Below are positions 1-10,527 of a stretch of 46,951 nucleotides of DNA, in pieces. The number at the start of each line of letters is the position of its first letter. Positions within the stretch are counted from its first letter, which is position 1. The notes under the pieces are model-generated. The model was not told the origin of the DNA. It worked only from the letters and a program-made list of their open reading frames with translations, and did not search any database. The position numbers were made by a program, and so were the translations under genes. This DNA is from Chromera velia (lineage: Eukaryota > Sar > Chromeraceae). The DNA is taken from the NCBI GenBank assembly GCA_018398765.1, contig JAHBMJ010005084.1, forward strand, positions 99,274 to 146,224, in the 5' to 3' direction.

Positions 1-1
1 G

Positions 2-1567
2 GGTCACTCCCAATTGGAGTCCTTAGATCTGGAAGGAAATTTCATGTGGAGTCTGGAACCTGTCACGAAGATTCTTCAGAGTCTTCCTTCCCTAAAGAAT
101 TTGAATCTGATGGTCAAACCTCCTAGGGGTAGGATGCGGGGTGTGGGGGGTGTTTGGGGGTTTCTGAATACTTTGGGATCACAAGAGTGTTTTTCTCTCG
201 AGAATGTGGCGATGCGGGTGGACGCGGTCTCCAACAGCGAGAGCACAGACGATGAGACCGTGCGTACGCTTGCTGCAGGGGTATATCCGTCTGTCCGCAC
301 TCTCAGCCTCACTGTTCCCCCGTATCAGTTCACGTTGTTCTTTCGCGAGCTTGCAGCACTAGTTGCAGCACCTTTTGAAACAATCGACCTTTTTGTTGTC
401 TCTGTGGGGGGAGAGAAGGATGAGGAAGTGTTGACGGTGGGGCTCCTTTCACTTCGAGAGGGCATCCTGAAAGGGCGTTTGGGTTTTCTTCGAAAGTTTC
501 AATTCGGGGTGGAAAGCATGGGAAAGGAGGAGGTGGACATCCTGATGGATGCGGTTGTTAAGAGTGATTGGGGGTTGCCAAATCTTGAGAGTTTGGATTT
601 TTGTTGGACAGCGGCGGGAGAGGGGGCCGAGTCCTTGGGGAGGGCGCTGGCGTCTGGTAAGTTGGGGGGCCTCGGCCAGATCAATCTGTTTGGATCGGGT
701 GTGACAGATGAGGGGGTTAGGGGAATTGCAGAAGCTGTTATGGCGGGGGCAATGGTTGGGATGAGTTCCCTGGAACTGGGGAATAATCCTGATGTCTCGG
801 GAGAGGTTTGGGAAGAGTTCATGGTTGCGATAGCGGAAAGCGACAAAGGGATGCCGAAACTTTCAAACTTAGGACTTTCAGTCACGAACGCGAAAAGAGT
901 GGGAGGATCATTACTGTTTGCCCTGGGATCCGGCAAGCTTCCGTCTCTCGAACGGTTGTTTGCAGAGGATGAGTTGATTCTTTTGGATGAAAAGGGGGTG
1001 GAAACTTTGGGGGATGTGGTGAAGAGAGGCACATTGCCCCCTCGCTTAGGGGCCATGGGATTCTCTCTGAAGGCCCCGAATGTAAACTGTGACGCTTTGA
1101 TCCGCTCCATTGCCTTGAGTGAGAAAGGACTTCCCTTTTGCGTGAAGACCCTGAATGTCAAATGGGGGCGTGTGGGAGAGGACGCATTGGCGTTCCTGGC
1201 AGCAAGTGGGAAAGGGTCTTTGGGGGGAAAGCTTCCGGGATTAGAGCGACTGGATCTTTTCAACTGGGGGATTGATGACGGCAAAGTGAAGAGACTGGGG
1301 GAGGTGTTTGCTGCACATGGGTGTCCCAGACTGAATATTCTAGAGCTGAGTAAAAATAGAATCACAATCGCAGGCTTCTCAGCGTTCGTTGACACCCTAT
1401 GCACAGACAGTCTCCCGAATGTCAGACACATATTCTTAAACAGTCAGGAAGAAGCTGAGGCAGAGGAAGAGCCTTGGCCTGGGAGCTTCGCCATTGCTAT
1501 CCAAAATGTTAAAAAACGCGCTCAGGATGAAGGAAAGCTGCCGGGGCTTATTAATACCCAGCTTTAA
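2..1567 (+). CDS. Leucine-rich-repeat (RNI-like) protein, 5'-truncated by window edge
   Basis: The frame is open from base 2 to a TAA at 1565-1567 (about 521 codons), so the gene starts upstream of the window; the first possible start codon here is only an internal TTG. At least twelve degenerate leucine-rich units are visible, e.g. LESLDLEGN, VRTLSLTV, LGQINLFGSGVTDEG, MSSLELGNNPDVSGE, VKTLNVKWG, LERLDLFNWGIDDG and LNILELSKNRITIAG. Spacing is about 28-40 residues, with the LxxLxLxxN-(x)-I/V-x-x-x-G pattern of the ribonuclease-inhibitor type. No signal peptide, kinase or NACHT segment lies in the visible part. LRR proteins are generally protein-interaction scaffolds; no specific partner can be named. 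The visible part has no intron. A T-rich, A-rich 3' flank begins right after the stop. Confidence 0.85.
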   Translation, partial: GHSQLESLDLEGNFMWSLEPVTKILQSLPSLKNLNLMVKPPRGRMRGVGGVWGFLNTLGSQECFSLENVAMRVDAVSNSESTDDETVRTLAAGVYPSVRTLSLTVPPYQFTLFFRELAALVAAPFETIDLFVVSVGGEKDEEVLTVGLLSLREGILKGRLGFLRKFQFGVESMGKEEVDILMDAVVKSDWGLPNLESLDFCWTAAGEGAESLGRALASGKLGGLGQINLFGSGVTDEGVRGIAEAVMAGAMVGMSSLELGNNPDVSGEVWEEFMVAIAESDKGMPKLSNLGLSVTNAKRVGGSLLFALGSGKLPSLERLFAEDELILLDEKGVETLGDVVKRGTLPPRLGAMGFSLKAPNVNCDALIRSIALSEKGLPFCVKTLNVKWGRVGEDALAFLAASGKGSLGGKLPGLERLDLFNWGIDDGKVKRLGEVFAAHGCPRLNILELSKNRITIAGFSAFVDTLCTDSLPNVRHIFLNSQEEAEAEEEPWPGSFAIAIQNVKKRAQDEGKLPGLINTQL

Positions 1568-2517
1568 TATGTTGTAATTCAATTTGGTTCGTTGGTTCGA
1601 TCACAGTTGGCATTTAATATATGATGGCTAAAATGAATAAAAAAGAAAGAAAACAAAGCTGGTGAAACTGAACTACTCATAATATTTAATATTCACGCTT
1701 TACCGCAGCAGTTCTAGTTTTAGTTTGAAAAAAATCAGCTAGTGTAGATGTGTGTATCTTAAGTATATACATCAAACCGTACTTTAACTGTAACTAAACC
1801 TGTAGTTATTTCTAAGTGTATCGTAGTGCGGATTTATGACTACATCATGATAATGTGATAGTAATAGTATTGTAACAACAGCCTGAGATTTGACATAGTT
1901 TTTTAGAATATGAAGGTTTATCATCATAATTTAATTAATAAGTTTCTCTGCTGTCTTATTAGCAAGAGAAAAGTTTTTAAGATGGAGAAAAACAAATTTA
2001 AGGAAATCTGCTATAACTTAAGTTTTGCTATATAATAAATATAGTAGTAAAACAGCTAGCTAATTCAAGTTATTATAACGTTGGTATAGTTATATCTAGA
2101 GTTATATAATTGAAAAATCATACGGTAGTAATACTGTGCGGCATTTTAGGTGACACTTAAGCAGTACTAGAGGCACTGTAGGCTGTGGAGCACACCAGTG
2201 ATCCAGGGGCTCTCCATGCCTTCCCACGATATCTATAATATAAATGACATTACCTAGGGCATTACTAGTAAATCATTTAATATATCAAGTTATTATCAAA
2301 TAGCTAGGCCGCTGCTGACAGCCTGCCAGTGCTGTCATTTAATAATAGCTGTCATATCCAGTACCAGTCGCTGGGATCTCTGAATGCAGCCACTAGTGCG
2401 GCCAGCCAGATGATGATGTAAAACTAGGATGTAAAAGGTGAACGTTTAACCCGGAGCCAGTGCATGCTCGCAGCTGAATAGGCACGTCTTCGAATGTAGT
2501 TTCAAATCAAGAAACGA
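1568..2517. other. AT-rich intergenic region
   Basis: About 950 bases, clearly AT-richer than the flanks, with many short TTTAAT/TTATTA runs. No long ORF, tRNA-like cloverleaf or clear repeat seen. It separates the plus-strand LRR gene from the low-complexity region downstream of the minus-strand carrier gene. Confidence 0.6.
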
Positions 2518-2782
2518 ATGTTTCGATCACACGGTGTGAAACCAGGCACTGGAGACGGTCGGAGGGGGGTTAGCAGAACTATTGAAGGACATGTGCACAT
2601 AAGGACCTACAAAAATGAAGGGGATGAGGAGCACCCGATCTCAAAGAAGAGTGCGAAAAGAAAGTCAGGGGGGACGGAGTCAGAGGTTGAGAAAGATCGG
2701 AAGGAGATAAAACCAGAGAGAGAAGAGCACATTCAAGAGGGAAGAGGGAAGAGAGGGGGGAGAAAGAACTAACGAAAGACTA

Positions 2783-2802
2783 AGCGAGCGAGCGAGCGAG
2801 CG

Positions 2803-2838
<36 letters not shown>
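2783..2838. repeat. Compound microsatellite (CGAG)n(AG)n
   Basis: A run of GCGA units passes directly into an uninterrupted AG run. On the minus strand it reads (CT)n then (CTCG)n, the same sense orientation as the intronic tracts of the neighbouring minus-strand gene. Confidence 0.9.
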
Positions 2839-2845
<7 letters not shown>

Positions 2846-3505
2846 GACGATGCAGGGAAAAAAGGAATCTGACGGAAAGGTGTTGAAGATGACAGTAAAG
2901 AGAAATAGGCACCACAAAACGCACCGCCTTTTTTTACTGCATGCGGTTTTGGATTTGCTCCTTTTATGATAGCGGGGACAACCCCCCCTAAGGCGCGCAA
3001 AGAAACAGAAAAAGAGACATACAGGAAAAGGGTGGAGCCGAAGAGAGGTAAAGGATTGAGTGCTGAAAATTGACGTGAATTCAAAGAGAGACAAGAAGGA
3101 GAAGAAAATGCACGGCATGTGCAATGCAGCTGAACACACACATATAGAAAACATAACAAAGAGAACGATCACTGGAAGAAGAAAGGGCCCAAGCCGGCTT
3201 CAGTCGAGACAAACAAAGAAAAGGAAGCACAACGGCATAAGTAAGAGAGAGAGAGAGAGGCACCAAAAACATGAATGCCAAGTGACGGTCAAACAAGAGA
3301 AAAAGGATGAAAGCAAAGCAACAAAAGAACGAACTTTGAACGCAACGCAGAAAGGGAAGAAACCTCTTCGGGTCCCCTGTCCCTCCTTTGGCAGTGAGTG
3401 AGTCTCACGGACAGACTTTAGACCAGAGAGAATGAATGTGTTCATGTAAAACTGAATGCCAAAATATTCTCATCGGCCTATCTCTTCATCTACCCCCCCC
3501 CCCCC

Positions 3506-3540
3506 NNNNNNNNNNNNNNNNNNNNNNNNNNNNNNNNNNN
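3506..3540. other. Assembly gap (35 N) flanked by poly-C
   Basis: 35 N bases are bordered by C runs on both sides (from 3493 and from 3541). The gap very probably marks a G/C homopolymer that sequencing could not cross, so its true length is unknown. Confidence 0.95.
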
Positions 3541-4964
3541 CCCCCCCTGCCCGGGATGCCCAAAGCAAAGGAATCAATGAGATGAGATGGACAAATGTAT
3601 GGCTTTGGGGCTCCGAAATGGAATGGCATCAAAAACTTGGTTTCGAAGGAGGAGGAAAGTAGAAGAAAGTGAAGCAAAAAGTCCTCCACAGGCGAAGGAT
3701 TTTCTTGGACCATCTTTTTTCCCCTCCGCTCTTTCTCTCTTCGTCAGTTCCTTTCTTTCTATCTCCCTCCCTCTTCCTCTTCTTTTTTTCTGTCTCGCTC
3801 CGTGTCCCCGGCTGACGCACGACAACACACGATACTTTCATTTCAATCTCATTCTTTCTTTCAGCCCCTCCCTCTGTTGGTTTTATTTTTTTCTTCGCTC
3901 CTTTCTGAGTTTTTCTTTCTCTTTCTTCTCCGTGGGTCGGACTGGATACGCCGACAGAGGAGAGAGTGAGACACATACGAACTTTCACATCACCAATGAA
4001 TCAAAATCGTTCTTCTGGTCTACTTGCTTCCCTAGAAATACACGGCTGTGCTGAAGCATTCACGCCAGCACACAACAAAAACGGGATTTGACACCCACAC
4101 AAAAACGGGGAAGACGGAAAAGCTCGGAAACCCAAGAGTCCTTTCTCCTCATGCCCCCAAAATCATCCGTGCATTTTCATCTCCCTGATCCATATTCCTT
4201 TGCGTTTGCTTCAGATACACGGTTTCTTTTCGTTTTCTTTTTTTGTTCCCTCTACGTCTTAACAGTATGAACCTTTGACTTTCGCACTCAAAATTGGACC
4301 CACTGCAGGACTCCACGTGTGCCACGATCGATCCGCTCTCCGCTTCTATCTATGACAGTTGACACGTCTGCTTCTTCTGATCTCTTTTTTGTCACTCTCA
4401 ACGTTCCCTCTCTTGAACGGTCTCACCTTTCAGCAAAGCCCCTTTTGTTGCCTTCCTTTTCTCGAATCCATTTCAGAAGGTCCAACCACATTCAAAATAG
4501 ATCTGCTCTGTGTCTGTTTTCTTGATCTTGATCCTCTCCCCACCGACAAATCGACCACATGCATGCATGCACCTTCATGAGTCTTCAAAACGTTTTGCCA
4601 GCTGCCTTTTCCCCCTTGTCCTTTCAGAGATCTTCACCTCAATCAAATTTGTCAGCCAAGGAAATCAGATGGAGGGAAGGGAAGAAACAAAAGAAACTGA
4701 TAGACAAGATGTGCAAAGCAGAAAAGAAAAGGCCATGCCCCAACGAACTGCATGCACCGTGTAACATCGATTTTTGATGTTCCTCTTGCTCCCTTTCCTT
4801 TGCTGTTCCAAAGGTTCTTCCGCCCTCCCTCCCTTTTCCTCTGCTGTTTAGCCTTCTTGCCGTCTCTTCTTCTTTTGTGTCTCTCTCCGCTTTCTGGGCC
4901 TACCTTCCATTTCTTTCTGCAGAAAAGAGTCCTTTCATTCTTTTTATTTTTCGGGTCAGTCAAT

Positions 4965-6212
4965 TCAACGTGACACCATCTGGCTGTCAGGCAGGAGGAA
5001 GAGACGGGTCCTTTCGAAGACCGAAAAGAAGATTGAGCACACAGAAAACCACCAACAGGAGCGGGGAATTGCAGAAGTGAAGAACCCACGGAACCCGGAC
5101 TCCTTCACAATCGCGGACACCACACGGTAGACCTGCATGCAATTGCAATCATCCACAATTCCTGTTGAATCATAGGATCGAAACGAAGGAAGAATTTGAA
5201 ACGGGGTCTTTTCAGTCAGTGCAAGGAAACAGAAACATGCGAAGAGGAAATAAAGGTGAAGGAAAAAACAGAGAAAAAAAAAAGTCATCCGTGTCCCCAT
5301 CCCTTTTTCTCCCCCCGTCTTTTCTCTATCATCTTCTTCTCCTCTTTCTCCTCCCCCTGCACTCCCGACCTTTCTGTCCTCTGGTCGAGATGCCGTCATC
5401 ACTTTCGTCTTCACAACGTCCAGAGGGGTCGTGGTCCAACCCGCCAGGGCACCCGAGATGCCCCCCCACAGCACCGTCTCTGCGTCTGTCCACGGATGGT
5501 CCAAATCTCCGTGGGGCAGGGCTTTCCGAGACAGAGACGTCGTTACGCGCAGCTGCAGAGAGAGAAAGAGAGAGAGCCGAACACACCGAGACAAAATCAA
5601 TTGAATGAACTCACTTCTCAAAGAAATTAAAAGGACATAAAAAAAAATCAACAGAGAGGGCACGAAAAAGTTCCGAATTTTCCTTTATCTACCTTCCACC
5701 ACAGACACAGAAAAAAGGCGCACATGCACTCCCCCTCTCTGCACCTGACCTTCCACAGCTTGAACTGTTCGTAGGAGACGAACAGCACGACCATGAACGG
5801 CACATCCCTTGCCGCTGTGGTCCAATACCCCGCGAAGAGCCCCCTGATACCCTCTGTCCTCAAAATCGAGACCACACCCTCCCGGGCGTTCGAGTACATT
5901 CCCGCCTGGAGTCGCTGTGTGACGACCTCACGGGGTACCTTCACGAGGGAAGACGCAAAGTCTCCCGCCTGCATGCATTCATAAATGCGTGGGAGAGATC
6001 TACAAATAAAGTTTTTGTACCTGTACTCTTACTCGACATCGATCGGCACTGAAAAGACTTGGATCAAGAAAGACACAGAAAGAAAGAATAATCGAACGGA
6101 CGAAAGAAAGGGGAAGAAGGACAGGGAGGGGCAAAGAGAGGGGCAGGAAGAGAGGCAAAGAAAGAAAAAGAAAGAAACAGACAACGAAAGAAAAACAAAA
6201 AAGAGACAACAT

Positions 6213-6244
<32 letters not shown>

Positions 6245-6807
6245 CAGCGAGAGACGGACTGACCACAGCACTACACGCGTTCTGGAGGGCTTGAGAGTCA
6301 AAGTAGGGATCCAGACACTGTTGCACGACTCCATAGGCCCCGAAACGAAGGCCGCCCTGCAGAGAGAAGATGATTGAGAGGAGACGTGTAGAAACGACCG
6401 TGGCGAACACGTACTTGACCAGAAAAGGAGGACTCAAATGGTACACAGAACGGACAGAAGGGATTTCAATGGACCACTTCTAAACCCACCCACAACAGAG
6501 ACATTCCGTTTCGTCAAGTAGCTTCATTTTTTCTTATTCATATCATTGCAGTCGCTTTCTTCTTTTGAGGAAAATGCAAGGAAAGGCAGACGACCTATGG
6601 GCCCACTAACAAATTGAGGAACAGAAAGAGAGACAGAGACAGGCACAGGGACAGACCTGGGGAGCTGCACCCAGCACACTTGTGAGGAAGCCCCTCGAGA
6701 GGACTCTCGCTCCAGCAACCCTGCAAAGAGACAGAAAGACCGATTTCGTGACTTTTCTTTCATTTTATCTTTTTCCTTCCTTCCTTTCTTTCTTTCTTTC
6801 TCGTCCC

Positions 6808-6860
<53 letters not shown>

Positions 6861-7367
6861 GCTTCCCCACTCAATTCGATGCTGGTGCTTTTTCGTGTGG
6901 TTTTCGGTTTTTTTTCGTGGACTGCACCGAGATATTGAAAGCGAGCAAAGACACGCGATTGGAGAGCAAACCAACCGGAAAGCGTTCACGAGATTCGACC
7001 CCACACCCGCCCCTCCTCCTCCTCCGTTGCCGTTCGTGACCGTGACGGTTGACGCGACGTTCGCCTGCATCTGCGTTCGAATGGTGTCGAGGGGGTGCAT
7101 CACCTGCATTGCATGATCCATTCATCATCCCTCCAATCAATTCGTCATTGATGGCACATGATAGCACATAAATGCACATGCAGAGACAGATATCACCAGT
7201 CGACTGTCCGGTGAACATGGTTACCTGCATCATGCGCAAGAACGCACATAGATAGCAAAACACGATCCCCGAGGAAAGAAACTTGAGCCCCCAGGAAAGC
7301 TACTTCACACGCACGCACGCAGGTAAACACTGACACAGACACCGACACAGACACAGACACAGACACA

Positions 7368-7430
<63 letters not shown>

Positions 7431-8077
7431 GCGGGCGGCGGGGGGGTGGGGGAAGGAGCAGAGCAGAGAGAGCTGACTGACTGCAAAGCCCAAGGGGAGT
7501 GCGCAGGATCCTGCAGGGAGTTGACAGAGGGAGGGCACAAGGAGGGAAGAAGGAAGTCTTTCGGGAGGGATAGGTGGGTACGGCGAGGCAACATGTGAAG
7601 CAAGGGCTGAAAAGAAGAGAGGATGAGGGGAATTGGCAAGGAAGAGAAAGGGAGAAACACGGAAGAGGCGACAAAGAAAGGATGGAGGAAACAATACGAA
7701 AGGGAACTGCATTGTCTCTCTGTCTACTGTGACATGAAGGTCTTAGCCCATCAACCCAGCGACACAAAGAGATCATTCTTCACGCACACTATTGGAAAGA
7801 TTCACATCAACCCGCCGTGCAGTTGATGTCTTGAGAACATATCAGCACACGAATTGATCTGGCTTTGCCTTCTTTTCTGAGCGCTCTCACCTGCAGTGAA
7901 ATTGACCCAGAAAGGGTAGAATTTGGGCCGTGGTGCGGGTGCCTTCTTGGCTTTCCTCTCTGCCTTGAACTCCACAAGAAGCTCTGTGAGGGTGGCCACG
8001 CTTCTTGTGAGCTCCCTGACCTCCTTTCTCAAGTGGGAGATCTCACTTCGCAGCTCCACTACCTCCCTTCCCTGCAT
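4965..8077 (-). CDS. Mitochondrial carrier family protein, SAM-carrier-like, with coiled-coil N-terminus
   Basis: Six carrier exons chain in consistent phase: 6976-7103, 6657-6720, 6264-6356, 5750-5968, 5370-5552 and 4965-5132 (TGA stop). All three family signatures are present: MHPLDTIRTQMQ, VPREVVTQRLQ and TTPLDVVKTKVM. The second repeat continues with GIRGLFAGY and RDVPF. This combination recalls the S-adenosylmethionine carriers (SLC25A26/SAMC), which exchange SAM for S-adenosylhomocysteine across the mitochondrial or plastid inner membrane; the substrate is inferred. An upstream exon, 7891 to at least 8077, encodes a heptad-rich stretch (LRSEISHLRKEVRELTRS), a K/A/P linker and FYPFWVNFTA, which looks like the start of helix 1. 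The exon joining this to VMHPLDT is unresolved. A piece at 7266-7300 (GAQVSFLGD) fits helix 1 in sequence, but its 3' phase does not match. The start is also uncertain: the frame stays open upstream to about 8165. Confidence 0.78.
6217..6243. repeat. (GA)n microsatellite in carrier intron
   Basis: A GA run inside the intron between the exons at 6264-6356 and 5750-5968. In the gene's sense it reads (CT)n. Confidence 0.85.
6810..6859. repeat. (TC)n(GC)n tract in carrier intron
   Basis: A TC run of about 35 bases passes into alternating GC. It lies in the intron between exons 6976-7103 and 6657-6720. It is the only long intronic tract seen in this gene that reads GA in the sense of transcription. 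Confidence 0.85.
7310..7427. repeat. Compound (CA)n(GA)n microsatellite in carrier intron
   Basis: ACAC-type and GACACA variants followed by a GA run of about 40 bases. In the gene's sense this is (CT)n then (GT)n, ending just upstream of the candidate helix-1 micro-exon at 7266-7300. Confidence 0.9.
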
Positions 8078-8165
8078 GGCGGCTCTTGGAAGGCTTCCCT
8101 GGTCGACCGTGATGACGTTCTCTGTGAGGCCTCTGTTGGGGGGCTCTGAACCTTGCAGCAGAGTT

Positions 8166-8610
8166 CAAGCACAGACTGGAAGGATGGGTCTTCAGCTTAA
8201 CCTGATAAGAAGACGAATTCCACCATCATGAGACGAAACCAGAGACGCTGAAGAGGGAGGCAGGTGAGACTGTCCCCTTTCTTCGATTCGTTCTCTCCTG
8301 GCCTCCTCCCTTCTCTACAGAACCAGTCGACGTCCCACAAGACGGTCAACTTGGGACACTGACACTTTCGAGACGCTCTTCACTACCAAAAAACTGCGGA
8401 GACGGGACGAGGGGAGGAACCTCAGTCTGACTGAGTGAGTCTTGTCCCACGAGACTGGCGAAAGAGCAAGTTCAAGAGGAAGAACAAGAGGCGGCAAGCC
8501 TGCAAATGATGTACAAATGTACAGACCGTCGGCCGAACCAGTCTCGCAGATCAGCGACTCCTGCACTGGAACTCAGTGTCAGAAGTAAACGAAGTCGATG
8601 CACGGCATAT
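8166..8610. other. Upstream region of the carrier gene
   Basis: A short minus-strand ORF (8315-8566) is present but shows no domain. The stretch could hold a 5' exon, 5' UTR and promoter of the carrier gene. Nothing decisive seen. Confidence 0.35.
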
Positions 8611-8611
8611 T

Positions 8612-8725
8612 GGCCCAATTCGGCCCGGCCGTATGGCCCGGCGCGAGGGCGCCCCCGCGGCCCTCGCGGCCCTCCCCCCCCCTCCCCCCAATTAACCCCC
8701 CCGGGGGGCTTAAATCACACAAAAG
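8612..8725. repeat. GC-rich islet ending in a C/G hairpin
   Basis: A cluster of GGCC/GGCCCGGCCG/GGCGCGAGGGCGCC words is followed by CCCTCGCGGCCCTC and a C-run. The inverted pair CCCCCC / GGGGGG around 8696-8708 could form a hairpin. It contrasts sharply with the AT-rich sequence after it. A similar islet occurs at 21765-21865. Confidence 0.6.
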
Positions 8726-8877
8726 CTTTATCAGGCAGACCAGGTAGCAGGTACAACATGGAGCAACAACTTTGAATGTGCAGCATTTAGAAGTAACTAA
8801 GAAGTTTCCATGAAATACTATGAAATATGATGATGAAAATATGAATGTCTCTATTGTTTTTCTATTGTCATTTTGTT

Positions 8878-9150
8878 GATCCACGGTTATCTACTGTAAC
8901 GTGTATGCTGGACGCGGCATGAGCGTGAGCGAGTACATCTTTCCGGGGCCGTGATTGAAATAAGAGCTCGCGGTGTTGCATGGCGTTTAGCCACATGAAT
9001 CAACAGTTGCGTTTCTGTTGCACGAGGGGACAGAATCAGATTGACAGACACAGAGGGACCGAGGGAATAGCAATGAACATCTAGCTTAGCATACCTTCCT
9101 ATATGAATCTGTGAAGCATCCAGTCGACACGTTACATCCACGGTATCATC
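8878..9150. repeat. Small inverted-repeat element
   Basis: The left arm contains ATCCACGGTTATCTACTGTA and continues through ACGTGTATGCTGGA (8880-8913). The right arm contains TCCAGTCGACACGTTACATC and continues through CACGGTATCATCCAC (9118-9152); it is an imperfect reverse complement of the left. The roughly 200-base centre has no convincing ORF. It holds a CTTTCCGGGGCC word (8939-8950), which recurs in the repeat nest at 45.4-46.2 kb. Confidence 0.5.
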
Positions 9151-9159
9151 CACTTACAT

Positions 9160-10011
9160 CTACTGCATGCCGCCGCATACATTCAGTTGAGCTTTAGTTT
9201 ACTTTAGTTAAGTATTAAATTTTGAAGGCTTCAGATCTCATGATTCTCATCTACCAGCGATATATGCAAACTTCATAACTGATCTTCATCTTTAAATCAT
9301 GCCAAAAGAGTCTCTTCCACTCAGTCTTTACTGTTGATTTACTAGCTAGGTTTATCGATCTCAGTTGATTTAGCGTTCTATCTCTTTCACTTTGCAAATC
9401 TGTATAAAACTTAATGAAACGCAATATTCAACAATTTTTAAGATATTATGTAGCTAAAAATTATTCTTAATTATGTTAACCTAACAACTTACCTAACAAC
9501 TGCCAACTGGTCTGATAATAAAAATGATCAGAGTAGAACAACAACTAAATTTATAGTTAGATGCTAGGTTAGATGTTGTAAAACAAACGCTAAAAGTTAG
9601 CCTAAAACCTAGCCTAAACCAAGTGTTTCCTGCCATATGCCCCTGTAATAGCAAGAAAACAATAATAAAAGTCTTTCGGTGCCTCTGTTATACCTCTGTC
9701 AGAGGTGACCCACACAGCTAGTGTGCCACGCTGCGGTCCACCTCTCGCCCCTCCCCTGCCCCCCCACCTACTTAGATCAAACGAAGTTTGAAAGAACTCA
9801 AAAGAGACCGGCAAGAATCAGCCAATCAGACGCCAATCCGACGTCAAACTCGCTCCAAACAGACGCACACTAATTCTCTTACAGCATCTGGCTCATCAGA
9901 TTGAAGACAAAGAACCAACCCCTCCTCCGTCTTCAAGAAAAAAAGGTCGGAAGGAAGGAAGGAAGGAAGGAAGGAAGGAAGAAAGGAAGAAAGAAAGAAA
10001 GAAAGAAAGAA

Positions 10012-10042
<31 letters not shown>

Positions 10043-10527
10043 GAAGAAGAAAGAAGAAAAGAAAGAACAAGCGAAAGAAGTCGCAAAAAGAAGAGATCTT
10101 GTTGAGGTCTGCCCCCTTCTCTGCTGAGGGAACAACACCGAGAAAGCTATTTGCGGGGAGAAAGAGGACAATGAAAAGCCCTCCCTCCTCGACCATGTCT
10201 CCCTTCCAGCCAGAAAGAAAGAAAGAAAGAAATCAGACCAATCCTCACTTTCTTTCTCCGTCCACCAGTGCCACCAGACACCCTACAGACCACAACTGAC
10301 ACACCAAGCGCCACCAAACCGCGACTCTTCTCCTCCCTCCAGAGCAACTCTGTTTCCTTTCGACCTTGTTTCCATATGACCACACTCCACCCCTATTATT
10401 TTTCTTCTCAATCCCATCGCGTTTCCCTCATGCATCCCCTCCCAACCCCATACACCCACCCTCCATGCAGATTCGCACCTCCTTCGCCTCCCTTGTTCAC
10501 GCACCCTCTCTTTCTTTTCCTCTTCCA
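9160..10527. other. Intergenic region with long polypurine tract
   Basis: 9180-9640 is AT-rich with no gene signal. 9945-10075 on the plus strand is an almost pure purine tract of (GGAA)n then (GAAA)n units. 10215-10232 has a short GAAA run. 10260-10527 is C-rich and may be 3' flank of the minus-strand AP2 gene, whose stop is at 10528. Confidence 0.6.
9945..10075 (+). repeat. Polypurine (GGAA)n/(GAAA)n tract
   Basis: More than 120 nearly uninterrupted purines made of GGAA units followed by GAAA units, with mirror symmetry in parts. Such mirror polypurine tracts can adopt triplex (H-DNA) structure; that is general knowledge, not shown here. Confidence 0.9.

Larger units (their letters stand above)
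2518..4964. other. Low-complexity spacer downstream of the carrier gene, no confident gene
   Basis: The plus strand is strongly purine-rich from 2518 to about 3400 and pyrimidine-rich from about 3720 to 3930. ORFs here are short and made of K/E/R or S/L/F runs, as expected from such composition. A few exon-like pieces are possible, but none shows a domain or a phase-consistent splice pair. It may hold the 3' UTR of the minus-strand carrier gene. Confidence 0.5.

Noticed and set aside
499-1431. 310-codon minus-strand ORF inside the LRR gene
   Set aside because: Shadow of the plus-strand LRR frame; no domain, and LRR periodicity is clear on the other strand.
3574-4054. Overlapping plus and minus ORFs of 84-155 codons
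   Set aside because: Pyrimidine/purine-biased DNA keeps several frames open; residue composition is trivial and no splice phase fits.
2783-7427. Tandem short repeats considered as a CRISPR array
   Set aside because: They are perfect di- and tetranucleotide microsatellites without spacers, in an intron-containing eukaryotic genome.
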